From: Chloroflexota bacterium
Lineage (GTDB): Bacteria; Chloroflexota; Limnocylindria; Limnocylindrales; CSP1-4
DNA: 8,480 bases
Assembly: GCA_027346765.1 (NCBI GenBank)
Contig: DAIERN010000052.1
Coordinates: 1-8,480, forward strand
Reading direction: 5' to 3'
Below, one piece after another: positions 1 to 5,794 of this stretch (positions are counted from its first letter, which is position 1; every line of letters begins with the position of its first letter). Made by a program: the position numbers and the translations under genes. Under the pieces are notes generated by a model. The model was given only the letters and a program-made list of their open reading frames with translations, was not told the DNA's origin and did no database searches.

Positions 1-1046
1 CCAAGGGCGGCATCCGCTACCACCAGGACGTCAGCATCGACGAGGTCAAGGCTCTCGCGATGTGGATGACCTGGAAGTGCGCCGTCGTCGGCATCCCGTA
101 CGGCGGTGGCAAGGGCGGCGTGATCGTCGATCCCAAGAAGCTCTCACGGCGCGAGCTCGAAAACCTGAGCCGGCGCTTCTTCACTGAGATTGAAGTCCTG
201 ATCGGGCCTGAAAAGGACATCCCGGCGCCGGACGTCAACACGACTCCCCAGGTGATGGCCTGGTTCATGGATACCTACTCCATGCACGTCGGCTACACCG
301 TCCCGGGCGTCGTAACTGGCAAGCCCATCTCACTGGGTGGCTCAGAAGGCCGCAACGAGGCGACCGCGCGCGGGACTGTGTTCTGCGTCATCGAGGCTGC
401 CCGCCACCTCAAGATCGACCTCAAGGCGGCCACCGTGGTCGTCCAGGGCTTCGGCAACGCCGGCTCAATCGCCGCGCGGCTGATGGCCGACGAAGGCGCC
501 AAGGTGCTCGCGGTGTCCGACTCAACCGGTGGGATCCACTCGCCGGCCGGCCTGGACATCAATCGCGTCATCGCCTGGAAGGCGGAGCACGGCACGGTCG
601 TCGGTTTCCCCGGCGCCCAGGCCGTCAGCAATGCCCAGATTCTCGAGATCGAGTGCGACGTGCTCATCCCGGCCGCGCTCGAGAACCAGATCACGGCGTC
701 GAATGCAGAGCGTATCCACGCCAAGATCGTGGCTGAGGCGGCCAACGGGCCGACAACGCCGGAGGCGGACGAGATCCTGTACCGCCGCGGCATCTTCCTC
801 ATCCCCGACATCCTGTGCAACGCCGGTGGCGTCACCGTCTCGTACTTCGAGTGGGTTCAGGACCTGAACCGCGACCACTGGAGCGAGAAGGTCGTCAACG
901 AGAAGCTGCACGAGATCATGACCAAGGCGTTTGGCGAGACCCTCACGATCTCGCTGCGCGAGGGCGTGCACATGCGGCTTGCCGCGTACCTGCTCGCCGT
1001 CCAGCGTGTGGCTGACGCGACCGCGATGCGCGGTCTGTACCCGTAA
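1..1046 (+). CDS. gdhA: Glutamate dehydrogenase (Glu/Leu/Phe/Val dehydrogenase family), 5' end missing
   Basis: Catalyses reversible oxidative deamination of glutamate to 2-oxoglutarate and ammonia in the cytoplasm, linking nitrogen assimilation to the TCA cycle. The frame is open from base 3 (KGGIRYHQDV...) through the internal ATG at 60, which is not the real start because conserved family sequence lies before it. 347 residues are visible; roughly 60-80 N-terminal residues are outside the window, judging from the usual 410-450. Seen: the family active-site signature GIPYGGGKGGVIVDP with the substrate-binding/catalytic lysine (codon 111-113), the PAPDVNT segment carrying the conserved catalytic aspartate, GGSEGRNEATARG, and the Rossmann motif GFGNAGS of the dinucleotide domain followed by VSDSTGGI. 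The C-terminal helix is complete to TAA at 1044-1046. NAD versus NADP preference cannot be decided by eye. Leucine or phenylalanine dehydrogenase is less likely, given the close match to hexameric bacterial GDH motifs. An intrinsic terminator follows, so this is the end of its transcript. Confidence 0.95.
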   Translation, partial: KGGIRYHQDVSIDEVKALAMWMTWKCAVVGIPYGGGKGGVIVDPKKLSRRELENLSRRFFTEIEVLIGPEKDIPAPDVNTTPQVMAWFMDTYSMHVGYTVPGVVTGKPISLGGSEGRNEATARGTVFCVIEAARHLKIDLKAATVVVQGFGNAGSIAARLMADEGAKVLAVSDSTGGIHSPAGLDINRVIAWKAEHGTVVGFPGAQAVSNAQILEIECDVLIPAALENQITASNAERIHAKIVAEAANGPTTPEADEILYRRGIFLIPDILCNAGGVTVSYFEWVQDLNRDHWSEKVVNEKLHEIMTKAFGETLTISLREGVHMRLAAYLLAVQRVADATAMRGLYP

Positions 1047-1070
1047 ATCGTTACTAGCTCCTCAACTCGT

Positions 1071-1100
1071 GAGCCCCGGCCCGCCGCCGGGGCTCTTTCT
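1071..1100 (+). terminator. Rho-independent terminator of the glutamate dehydrogenase gene
   Basis: A perfect 10-bp stem (gagccccggc at 1071-1080 pairing with gccggggctc at 1086-1095) encloses the 5-nt loop ccgcc and runs straight into TTTCT (1096-1100). It lies 24 nt after the dehydrogenase stop and before the next gene, which fits termination there. The T tract is short, as is common in GC-rich genomes. Pairing is read directly; termination is inferred. Confidence 0.85.
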
Positions 1101-1108
1101 CTGCGGAG

Positions 1109-1114
1109 TAACAT
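1109..1114 (+). promoter_or_regulatory. Candidate -10 element of a leaderless promoter for the 1124 gene
   Basis: TAACAT lies exactly 9 nt before the ATG at 1124 and just after the upstream terminator. It matches the TANNNT form of bacterial -10 elements. The gene's only purine-rich stretch (GGAG at 1105-1108) is 15 nt from the ATG, far for a Shine-Dalgarno, so a transcript starting at or within a few nt of the ATG is plausible. No convincing -35 is visible. The same arrangement (TAGCAT-N9-ATG) precedes the gene at 7824. Confidence 0.35.
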
Positions 1115-1123
1115 CGGCGGCCC

Positions 1124-1735
1124 ATGCTCGATCACGAAGAACAGTTCCTGTTCAAGGACGAGATCCTCCATCTGTCCACGGCGCTCGGCGACGCCGGGAT
1201 GCTCGACAATGTCGAAGACCTGCTGACCGACGTCATCACCTCGCCCCGCTTCGATAGCGAGGTGTTCACCCTGGAGCGCAGCCTGCAGGTGATGCTGGGA
1301 GCAAGAGCCGGCACGACGCTGGTCGGCCTGCTCACGGTTACGCCGGACGTCTTCGACCAGGTCGCGGAGGTGCGCATCGCACCGGAGATCCACGAGCGGC
1401 TCGTCGCGTGGCGCGCCCGTTTTGGCCTCGCGATCGACAACGCGCTGAACTTCCTGAACAACCCCGACGGCATCCAGGGCCACAACTTCTCGACCCAGGT
1501 GGCCCACGTCGACGACCGGCGCGTGCTGCAGGGCCGGCTCACGCTGGTGCGCTACAACAACGAGCCGCAGTTCTTCGTGGCTGACGCGGCCGTCTTCTAC
1601 TCGTTGATCGCGGACGTCCTCGATCGGCTGGTGCCGCAGACCGACGACGAGACGGTCGACCCGGACACGCTGTCCCGGATCAAGGACGCGATCGCCGTCA
1701 TCGAGCGCAAGCAGGCGGCCCGCGACCGCAGCTAG
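1124..1735 (+). CDS. Hypothetical protein, 203 aa, unknown family
   Basis: I do not recognise this protein. The start is constrained: an in-frame TAA at 1109-1111 lies five codons before the ATG, with no other start codon between. It appears soluble, with no signal peptide, no membrane segment and no cysteine. It is acidic at the N-terminus (MLDHEEQFLFKDEIL), looks largely alpha-helical in the first 110 residues, and has a strand-rich centre (RVLQGRLTLVRYNNEPQFFV, about 133-152). The C-terminal helix is charged (SRIKDAIAVIERKQAARDRS). No catalytic or metal-binding motif stands out. GC-rich third positions and ordinary codon use support it as a real gene. It is cut off from the dehydrogenase by a terminator, so is probably transcribed alone, and it converges on panC with 14 nt between stop codons. 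A regulatory or binding role is possible but the sequence does not show it. Confidence 0.75.
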   Translation: MLDHEEQFLFKDEILHLSTALGDAGMLDNVEDLLTDVITSPRFDSEVFTLERSLQVMLGARAGTTLVGLLTVTPDVFDQVAEVRIAPEIHERLVAWRARFGLAIDNALNFLNNPDGIQGHNFSTQVAHVDDRRVLQGRLTLVRYNNEPQFFVADAAVFYSLIADVLDRLVPQTDDETVDPDTLSRIKDAIAVIERKQAARDRS

Positions 1736-1749
1736 CCGCGCGGGAAGAG

Positions 1750-2583
1750 TTAGGGGAGCGACTCGCAGTCGATCAGGCGCGCTGATGGGAAGCGCACGGC
1801 GAGGCTGGCCAGGGCCGGCCGATCGACCGCCTCGAGCTCCTGCAAGGTCTGGGCATCGGCCACGCTGACGTAGTCGAGGGACCCCAGGGTTGCCGCGGCC
1901 AGCTCGCGGCGCATGATCTCCCGGAGCGAATCGGCCGACTGAACGCCCGCAGCCAGCGCACCGGCCACCGCCTGCAGTGCCCTGTTGAGAGTCGGTGCCT
2001 GCGCCCGTTCGTCGGCCGTCAGGTAGCGATTGCGCGATGACATCGCCAGGCCGTCCGACTCGCGGACGGTGGGGCAGACCACGACCTCGACCGGCAACCC
2101 TAAGTCGCTCACCAGCCGGCGGATGACGACCGATTGCTGGCCGTCCTTCTGGCCGAAGAACGCCTTGTCCGGCGCGACCAGGTTGAACAGGATCGTGACC
2201 ACGGTGGCCACTCCGCGGAAGTGCCCGGGCCGCGCGGCACCCTCGAGCACCTCCCCCAGCGCGCCGACGTCCACCGCCATCATGTGGCCCGCCGGATAGA
2301 TCTCCTCGACTCCGGGCAGGAACGCAAGGTCGGCGCCCAACGAGTCGAGCAGGGCCAGGTCGCCCTGCTCGTCGCGCGGGTAGCGGCTCAGATCCTCGTT
2401 CGGGCCGAACTGCGTCGGGTTGACGAAGATGCTCGCGACCGTTGAGGCGCATTCCTCCCGCGAGCGGCGAACGAGTGACGCGTGGCCGTCGTGAAGCGCG
2501 CCCATCGTGGGCACGAAGCCAACGGGTGAGGGGAGCGCCGCGCGCGCCTCGCGCAGCTCGGCGCGCGTCCTGACTACACGCAA
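1750..2583 (-). CDS. panC: Pantothenate synthetase (pantoate--beta-alanine ligase)
   Basis: Joins pantoate and beta-alanine through a pantoyl-adenylate, giving pantothenate, AMP and pyrophosphate; cytoplasmic, last step of vitamin B5 synthesis. The 277 residues are about normal for the family. Seen: the nucleotidyltransferase HIGH-type motif in PTMGALHDGH (25-34), FVNPTQFG (53-60), GHFRGVATVV (120-129), FFGQKDGQQ (142-150), and SDGLAMSSRNRYL (176-188) with the KMSKS-like loop. The start is TTG at 2581-2583. The panB stop TAG (2590-2592) is in the same frame just upstream, only GCC and AAC lie between, and MRVVRTRAEL aligns with normal PanC N-termini. A weak AGG overlapping the panB stop sits 5 nt before the TTG, so translation is probably coupled to panB. 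It is the last gene of the CoA operon. Residue 148 is Gly, where Ala or Tyr is often found. Confidence 0.96.
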   Translation of the reverse strand: MRVVRTRAELREARAALPSPVGFVPTMGALHDGHASLVRRSREECASTVASIFVNPTQFGPNEDLSRYPRDEQGDLALLDSLGADLAFLPGVEEIYPAGHMMAVDVGALGEVLEGAARPGHFRGVATVVTILFNLVAPDKAFFGQKDGQQSVVIRRLVSDLGLPVEVVVCPTVRESDGLAMSSRNRYLTADERAQAPTLNRALQAVAGALAAGVQSADSLREIMRRELAAATLGSLDYVSVADAQTLQELEAVDRPALASLAVRFPSARLIDCESLP

Positions 2584-2589
2584 GTTGGC

Positions 2590-3549
2590 CTAGAGGTCGC
2601 GGTCGAGCGGGATGGGCTCGCCCACGGCTGCGGCCGCAGTGGCCACGGCGCGATCCAGCGCGCCCTCGCCCAGCACCTCGGCCAGCACGTCCGGCTGGAT
2701 CGACGACGAGTTCTCCGGCGCGGGGAAGGTCCCCTCGGCAACGTCGGTCGCGTAGTGGCCGATCGCCTCAGTCATCCGCTCGGCGAGGTTCTCGTACTTG
2801 CGCGCGTGCTTGGGGATGAAGCCGTAGGTCAGGCCCAGCAGGTCGGTGATCACCTGGACCTGGCCGGAGCAGCCCGCACCCGCGCCAATGCCGATGGTCG
2901 GGATCTTCAATCGGTCGGTGATGGCCGCAGCCAGCTCAGCCGGGACGAGCTCCAGCACAACGGCAAAGGCGCCCGCTTCCTGGACCGCGAACGCATCGGC
3001 GAGCAGATGGCGGGCCGATTCGACCGTCTTGCCCTGTACGCGATGGCCACCCAGGCCATGGACACTCTGCGGCGTCAGGCCGATGTGACCCATGACCGGG
3101 ATGCCCGCCTTGGCGATCGACTCGATCGTCCGCGCGCTGCGCACGCCGCCCTCGACCTTGACCGCCTGCGCGCCCGCCTCGCTGATGAAGCGGCCGGCGT
3201 TGGCCAGCGACTGCTCCATGTTCACGCCGTACGACAGGAAGGGCATGTCACCGACCACGAGCGAGCGCTTCGTCCCGCGCACCACCGCCTTGGTGTGGTG
3301 GAGCATCTCGTCCATCGAGACGCGCACCGTCTCCTCGTAGCCCAGCATGACCATCCCGACCGAGTCGCCGACCAGGATGAGCGGCACGCCCGCCTCGTCG
3401 ATGACGCGGGCCGTGGGGTAGTCGTAGGCCGTCAGCATCGCGATGCGCCGGCCGTCGGCGTGCATCTTGGCGATGTCCGACAGGGTGACGCGGCGCTCAG
3501 GTTTCGCGCCGGGCCTGGCCGCGGGCTCTGGCTGTGGGGTAGCGCTCAT
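2590..3549 (-). CDS. panB: 3-methyl-2-oxobutanoate hydroxymethyltransferase (ketopantoate hydroxymethyltransferase)
   Basis: Transfers a hydroxymethyl group from 5,10-methylene-tetrahydrofolate to 2-oxoisovalerate, making ketopantoate, the first committed step to pantothenate; cytoplasmic, a Mg-dependent TIM-barrel enzyme. Key residues are intact: LVGDSVGMV with Asp62 and VVGDMPF with Asp101 (metal ligands), KVEGG with Glu133, and VVLELVP with Glu200, matching E. coli Asp45, Asp84, Glu114 and Glu181. HIGLTPQSVHGLGG (155-168) and IGIGAGAGCSGQVQV (219-233) are further family motifs. The ATG at 3547-3549 overlaps the coaBC stop as ATGA, so translation is likely coupled. At 319 residues it is long (E. 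coli about 264). The extra length is a Pro/Ala-rich leader of about 20 residues (MSATPQPEPAARPGAKPERR) and a tail of about 38 residues after FPAPENS that ends PIPLDRDL. Both look non-catalytic. The next gene is panC, 6 nt away. Confidence 0.97.
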   Translation of the reverse strand: MSATPQPEPAARPGAKPERRVTLSDIAKMHADGRRIAMLTAYDYPTARVIDEAGVPLILVGDSVGMVMLGYEETVRVSMDEMLHHTKAVVRGTKRSLVVGDMPFLSYGVNMEQSLANAGRFISEAGAQAVKVEGGVRSARTIESIAKAGIPVMGHIGLTPQSVHGLGGHRVQGKTVESARHLLADAFAVQEAGAFAVVLELVPAELAAAITDRLKIPTIGIGAGAGCSGQVQVITDLLGLTYGFIPKHARKYENLAERMTEAIGHYATDVAEGTFPAPENSSSIQPDVLAEVLGEGALDRAVATAAAAVGEPIPLDRDL

Positions 3550-4841
3550 CTGGCGGCCAATTCTGCACCCTTGGCGCTGCGCAGGCCGACCAGCCGATCG
3601 AGCAGCCGATCAGCCACCTGGCGCTTGGACATCAATGGCCACGCCTCCGTTGGGCCGTTAGGCTCGATCACGGTGACCCTGTTCGTGTCCGTGCCGAAGC
3701 CGGAGCCTTCTTGCGCGACGTCGTTGGCGACCATCAGGTCGACGCCCTTCCGGGCGGCCTTCTCTGATGCCCGCTCGATCGATCCCGTCTCTGCTGCGAA
3801 GCCGACGATCACCGGTTGGCGGCCGGGCGTCGCGCGAGCCGTGCGGACTGCCTCGGCCAGGATGTCGCTCGTCGGTTCGAGCTCGAGCGTCAGGCCGGCG
3901 CCGTCGCGGGCGATCTTGGTCTGGGATGTGCTCTTGGGCCGGAAGTCGGCCACGGCGGCGGCCATCACGAGCGCGTCAGCAGTTGGCAGAGCGGCAAGAA
4001 CGGCCTCGCGCATCTCAGCCGCGCTTGGAGCGCGAATGAGGTCGACGCCGCTTGGGATTGGCGCGGACGTCATGCCGGCGATCAGCGTCACCTGGGCGCC
4101 GCGGTCGAGTGCCGCCTGGGCGATGGCGATGCCCATCTTGCCGGTCGAGCGATTGCCGATGTAGCGCACCGGGTCGATCGCCTCAGCCGTGCCGCCGGCG
4201 GTGACGACGACGCGCCAGCCGGCGAGGTCAGAGGTTGGCTGGGGCAGGACCACTGGGGGTCGCAAGGCCGGGCCGGGTTGGCGAATGGGCCGTCCGTCGA
4301 GCACCTTCTGGAGCGCCGCGAGGATGGTTGGCGTCTCTGCCAGCCGGCCGACGCCGCTCTGGCCGGAGGCGAGCGGCCCCACCTCGGGTTCGACGATCGT
4401 GTAGCCAAAGCCGCGCAGGGTCTCGACGTTGCGGACCGTCGCGGGATGACGCCACATGTCGCCGTCCATCGCCGGACAGACGATGACCGGCGCGGGCGAG
4501 GCGAGGCACGTCGCGGTGATGACGTCGTCGGCGAGGCCCGCCGCCATGGCGCCCAGCCAACGCGCGGTGGCGGGCGCGACCAGGATCGCGTCTGCCGTGT
4601 CCGCGGCGACGATGTGGCCGATGCGCTGGTCGGGCAGCAGCTCAAGCGGGTCGACCATCACCCGCCGGCGGGTGAGCGTCTCGAGGGTGAGCGCGCCAAT
4701 GAAGGCGGACGCTGAGCGGCTCAGGAGGGTCTGGACGTCGGCCCCGGCGCCGGTCAGGGAGCGCGCCAGCTCGGCGCTCTTGTAGGCGGCGATGGAGCCG
4801 GTAACGCCCAGCAGGATGAGGCGGCCGTCCAGATTGCTCAT
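3546..4841 (-). CDS. coaBC: Bifunctional phosphopantothenoylcysteine decarboxylase / phosphopantothenate--cysteine ligase
   Basis: Makes 4'-phosphopantothenoyl-cysteine (CoaB, C-terminal) and decarboxylates it to 4'-phosphopantetheine (CoaC, N-terminal flavoprotein); cytoplasmic. The protein is 431 residues, normal for the fusion. CoaC, about 1-185: flavin-binding GVTGSIAAYK (12-21), catalytic-type His76 in RIGHIVAAD, FMN-contacting APATARW, PAMDGDMW (123-130) and GPLASGQSGVGRL (155-167). Compared with E. coli Dfp, Asn125 is Asp126 and Cys158 is Ser159, while His75 is kept as His76. CoaB, about 207-420: VTAGGTAEAIDPVRYIGNRS (213-232), then TGKMG, AAAVADFRP (294-302), the TKI lysine (309), VGFAAETG and KGVDLMVANDV, and FGTDTNRVTVI (382-392). 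The ATG at 4839-4841 overlaps the coaX stop as ATGA. The open frame extends 40 codons further upstream but that stretch is coaX read in another frame. The stop overlaps the panB start in the same way. Confidence 0.95.
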   Translation of the reverse strand: MSNLDGRLILLGVTGSIAAYKSAELARSLTGAGADVQTLLSRSASAFIGALTLETLTRRRVMVDPLELLPDQRIGHIVAADTADAILVAPATARWLGAMAAGLADDVITATCLASPAPVIVCPAMDGDMWRHPATVRNVETLRGFGYTIVEPEVGPLASGQSGVGRLAETPTILAALQKVLDGRPIRQPGPALRPPVVLPQPTSDLAGWRVVVTAGGTAEAIDPVRYIGNRSTGKMGIAIAQAALDRGAQVTLIAGMTSAPIPSGVDLIRAPSAAEMREAVLAALPTADALVMAAAVADFRPKSTSQTKIARDGAGLTLELEPTSDILAEAVRTARATPGRQPVIVGFAAETGSIERASEKAARKGVDLMVANDVAQEGSGFGTDTNRVTVIEPNGPTEAWPLMSKRQVADRLLDRLVGLRSAKGAELAAR

Positions 4842-5638
4842 GCCGAGGCCGGCACCTTGGGCTGCTTGGGTCGGGCGGCCAGCTCGCGCTCGAGCAGCGC
4901 CAGCCCGCGCAGGGTCAGTAGCGGATCGATGATGTCGACCGACGGGATGGACTGGGCCCACGACAGCGCCGACAGGCCGCCGGTCAGGACGACCTTGGGC
5001 TTGGCCGCGCCCATCTCGGCGCGGATCCGGCGCACCAGCTCCTTTACCAGGCCGAAATAGCCCAGCACCGCGCCGCTCAGCATGGCGCTGACCGTGTCCG
5101 TGCCGATGGCCTTGTCCGGTACCTCGAGCGTGACCTGGGGCAGCTGGGCGGTGTGCTCGACGAGGGCCTCGAGGCCAAGGCCCAGGCCGGGTGCGATCGC
5201 GCCGCCCAGGAACGCGCCGTCTGGCGCGACGACGTCGAGAGTTGTGGCCGTGCCCAGGTCAATGACGATCGCCGGCATCCCGTGGAGCAAGCCGGCGGCG
5301 TATGCGTTGACCAGGCGATCGTTGCCAACGGCCGCGGGGTTGTCGACGCGAACAGCGATTGGGACGGTGGTGTGGTCCGCGCTGACGAAACGGATGCCGT
5401 GCTCCGTGGCGAGCTCCTGCAGGGCGGCCGCCACCTTGGGCACGACGCTCGCCACGAAGATCGAATCGACGTCGCTCAGCGCCGCGCCATCCTCCGCCAG
5501 CAGGGCCGTGATCGTGACCGCCAGCTGGGCGGCGGTCTTGTTGCTGCGCGTGGGGGCGCGGCGCGCGGCGGTCACGTCGCCGCCACGGACCAGCCCGACG
5601 CGCATGTTCGTGTTGCCAACGTCGATCGCGAGGATCAC
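4838..5638 (-). CDS. coaX: Type III pantothenate kinase
   Basis: Phosphorylates pantothenate to 4'-phosphopantothenate, the first step of CoA synthesis proper. CoaX enzymes belong to the ASKHA fold and, as a family, are insensitive to CoA feedback and need a monovalent cation. Seen, numbered from the GTG: P-loop-like DVGNTN (6-11), VGNDRLVNAYAA (104-115) with the catalytic/pantothenate-binding Asp107 region, IDLGTATTLDVV (126-137), FLGGAIAPGL (143-152), IGTDTVSAMLSGAVLGY (178-194) and VVLTGGLS (216-223). I chose GTG 5636-5638 because it gives MILAIDVGNTN, the usual CoaX N-terminus, and has a TATCCT hexamer 7 nt upstream. ATG at 5660-5662 would add eight residues (MSPRILGR) and is the main alternative; an ATG at 5735-5737 is less likely. 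No good Shine-Dalgarno precedes any of them. It is the first gene of the operon and its TGA overlaps the coaBC ATG. Length 266 aa, normal. Confidence 0.95.
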   Translation of the reverse strand: MILAIDVGNTNMRVGLVRGGDVTAARRAPTRSNKTAAQLAVTITALLAEDGAALSDVDSIFVASVVPKVAAALQELATEHGIRFVSADHTTVPIAVRVDNPAAVGNDRLVNAYAAGLLHGMPAIVIDLGTATTLDVVAPDGAFLGGAIAPGLGLGLEALVEHTAQLPQVTLEVPDKAIGTDTVSAMLSGAVLGYFGLVKELVRRIRAEMGAAKPKVVLTGGLSALSWAQSIPSVDIIDPLLTLRGLALLERELAARPKQPKVPASA

Positions 5639-5645
5639 GCGGCCA

Positions 5646-5651
5646 AGGATA
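5646..5651 (-). promoter_or_regulatory. Candidate -10 element for coaX (leaderless GTG start)
   Basis: On the minus strand TATCCT precedes the preferred coaX GTG by 7 nt (spacer tggccgc). It has TANNNT form and the right distance for transcription to begin at or next to the GTG. No -35 is evident. If the ATG at 5660-5662 is the real start, this hexamer lies inside the gene and means nothing. Confidence 0.28.
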
Positions 5652-5731
5652 CGCGGCGACATTGCCTGCACCGCGTACCCGGCCGCGGACGGCACGTGCG
5701 AATTCGGCGTTGCGCGGCGGTTTGGACGCGC

Positions 5732-5737
5732 TACCAT
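5732..5737 (+). promoter_or_regulatory. Candidate -10 element for the 5795 gene
   Basis: TACCAT in the divergent coaX/5795 spacer has TANNNT form. A start site about 7-9 nt downstream would give a leader of roughly 50 nt ending in the GAGGAGGAG ribosome-binding region before the GTG at 5795. No properly spaced -35 is seen; TTGGAC (5722-5727) is only 4 nt upstream, too close. Low confidence. Confidence 0.22.
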
Positions 5738-5784
5738 CCCCAACGTCCCAGGGCGATGGGAGAGCGCCGGGCAAGCGTTAGGTT

Positions 5785-5793
5785 GAGGAGGAG
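5785..5793 (+). promoter_or_regulatory. Shine-Dalgarno sequence of the 5795 gene
   Basis: GAGGAGGAG contains AGGAGG (5786-5791), 3 nt before GTG 5795, or GAGGAG with 4 nt. This is short spacing, but it is the strongest purine tract near any candidate start of this gene, and so decides for the GTG over the in-frame ATG at 5756 and the TTG at 5783. Confidence 0.55.
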
Positions 5794-5794
5794 C

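Larger units (their letters stand above)
1750..5638 (-). other. Coenzyme A biosynthesis operon coaX-coaBC-panB-panC
   Basis: Four same-strand genes joined by ATGA overlaps (coaX/coaBC at 4838-4841, coaBC/panB at 3546-3549) and a 6-nt gap (panB/panC). No terminator or promoter is visible inside. The order puts the kinase and 4'-phosphopantetheine steps first and pantothenate synthesis last. A ketopantoate reductase and an aspartate 1-decarboxylase would be needed to complete pantothenate synthesis, and coaD and coaE to complete CoA; none is here. Single-transcript status is inferred from spacing. Confidence 0.85.

Noticed and set aside
1736..1749. Possible bidirectional terminator between the convergent stops
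   Set aside because: Only 14 nt are available and they hold just the short palindrome ccgcgcgg with no T tract on either side.
857..2452. 531-codon open frame on the minus strand across gdhA, the 1124 gene and panC
   Set aside because: It lies antisense or out of frame to three genes with clear family or codon support, has low-complexity Arg/Gly/Ala-rich composition and no recognisable domain. Such long shadows are expected in GC-rich DNA.
3590..3615. Direct repeat cagccgatc ... cagccgatc
   Set aside because: It comes from the coding pattern DRLLDRL near the end of CoaBC and is too short to be a separate element.
2755..4164. 469-codon open frame on the plus strand opposite panB and coaBC
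   Set aside because: It is fully antisense to two well-identified genes, with no start context and a composition typical of a reverse-frame shadow (His/Asp/Arg-rich).
5153..5794. Long upstream in-frame extension of the 5795 gene
   Set aside because: Most of it is antisense to coaX, and the residues have shadow composition. Protein-like sequence begins near the Shine-Dalgarno at 5785-5793.
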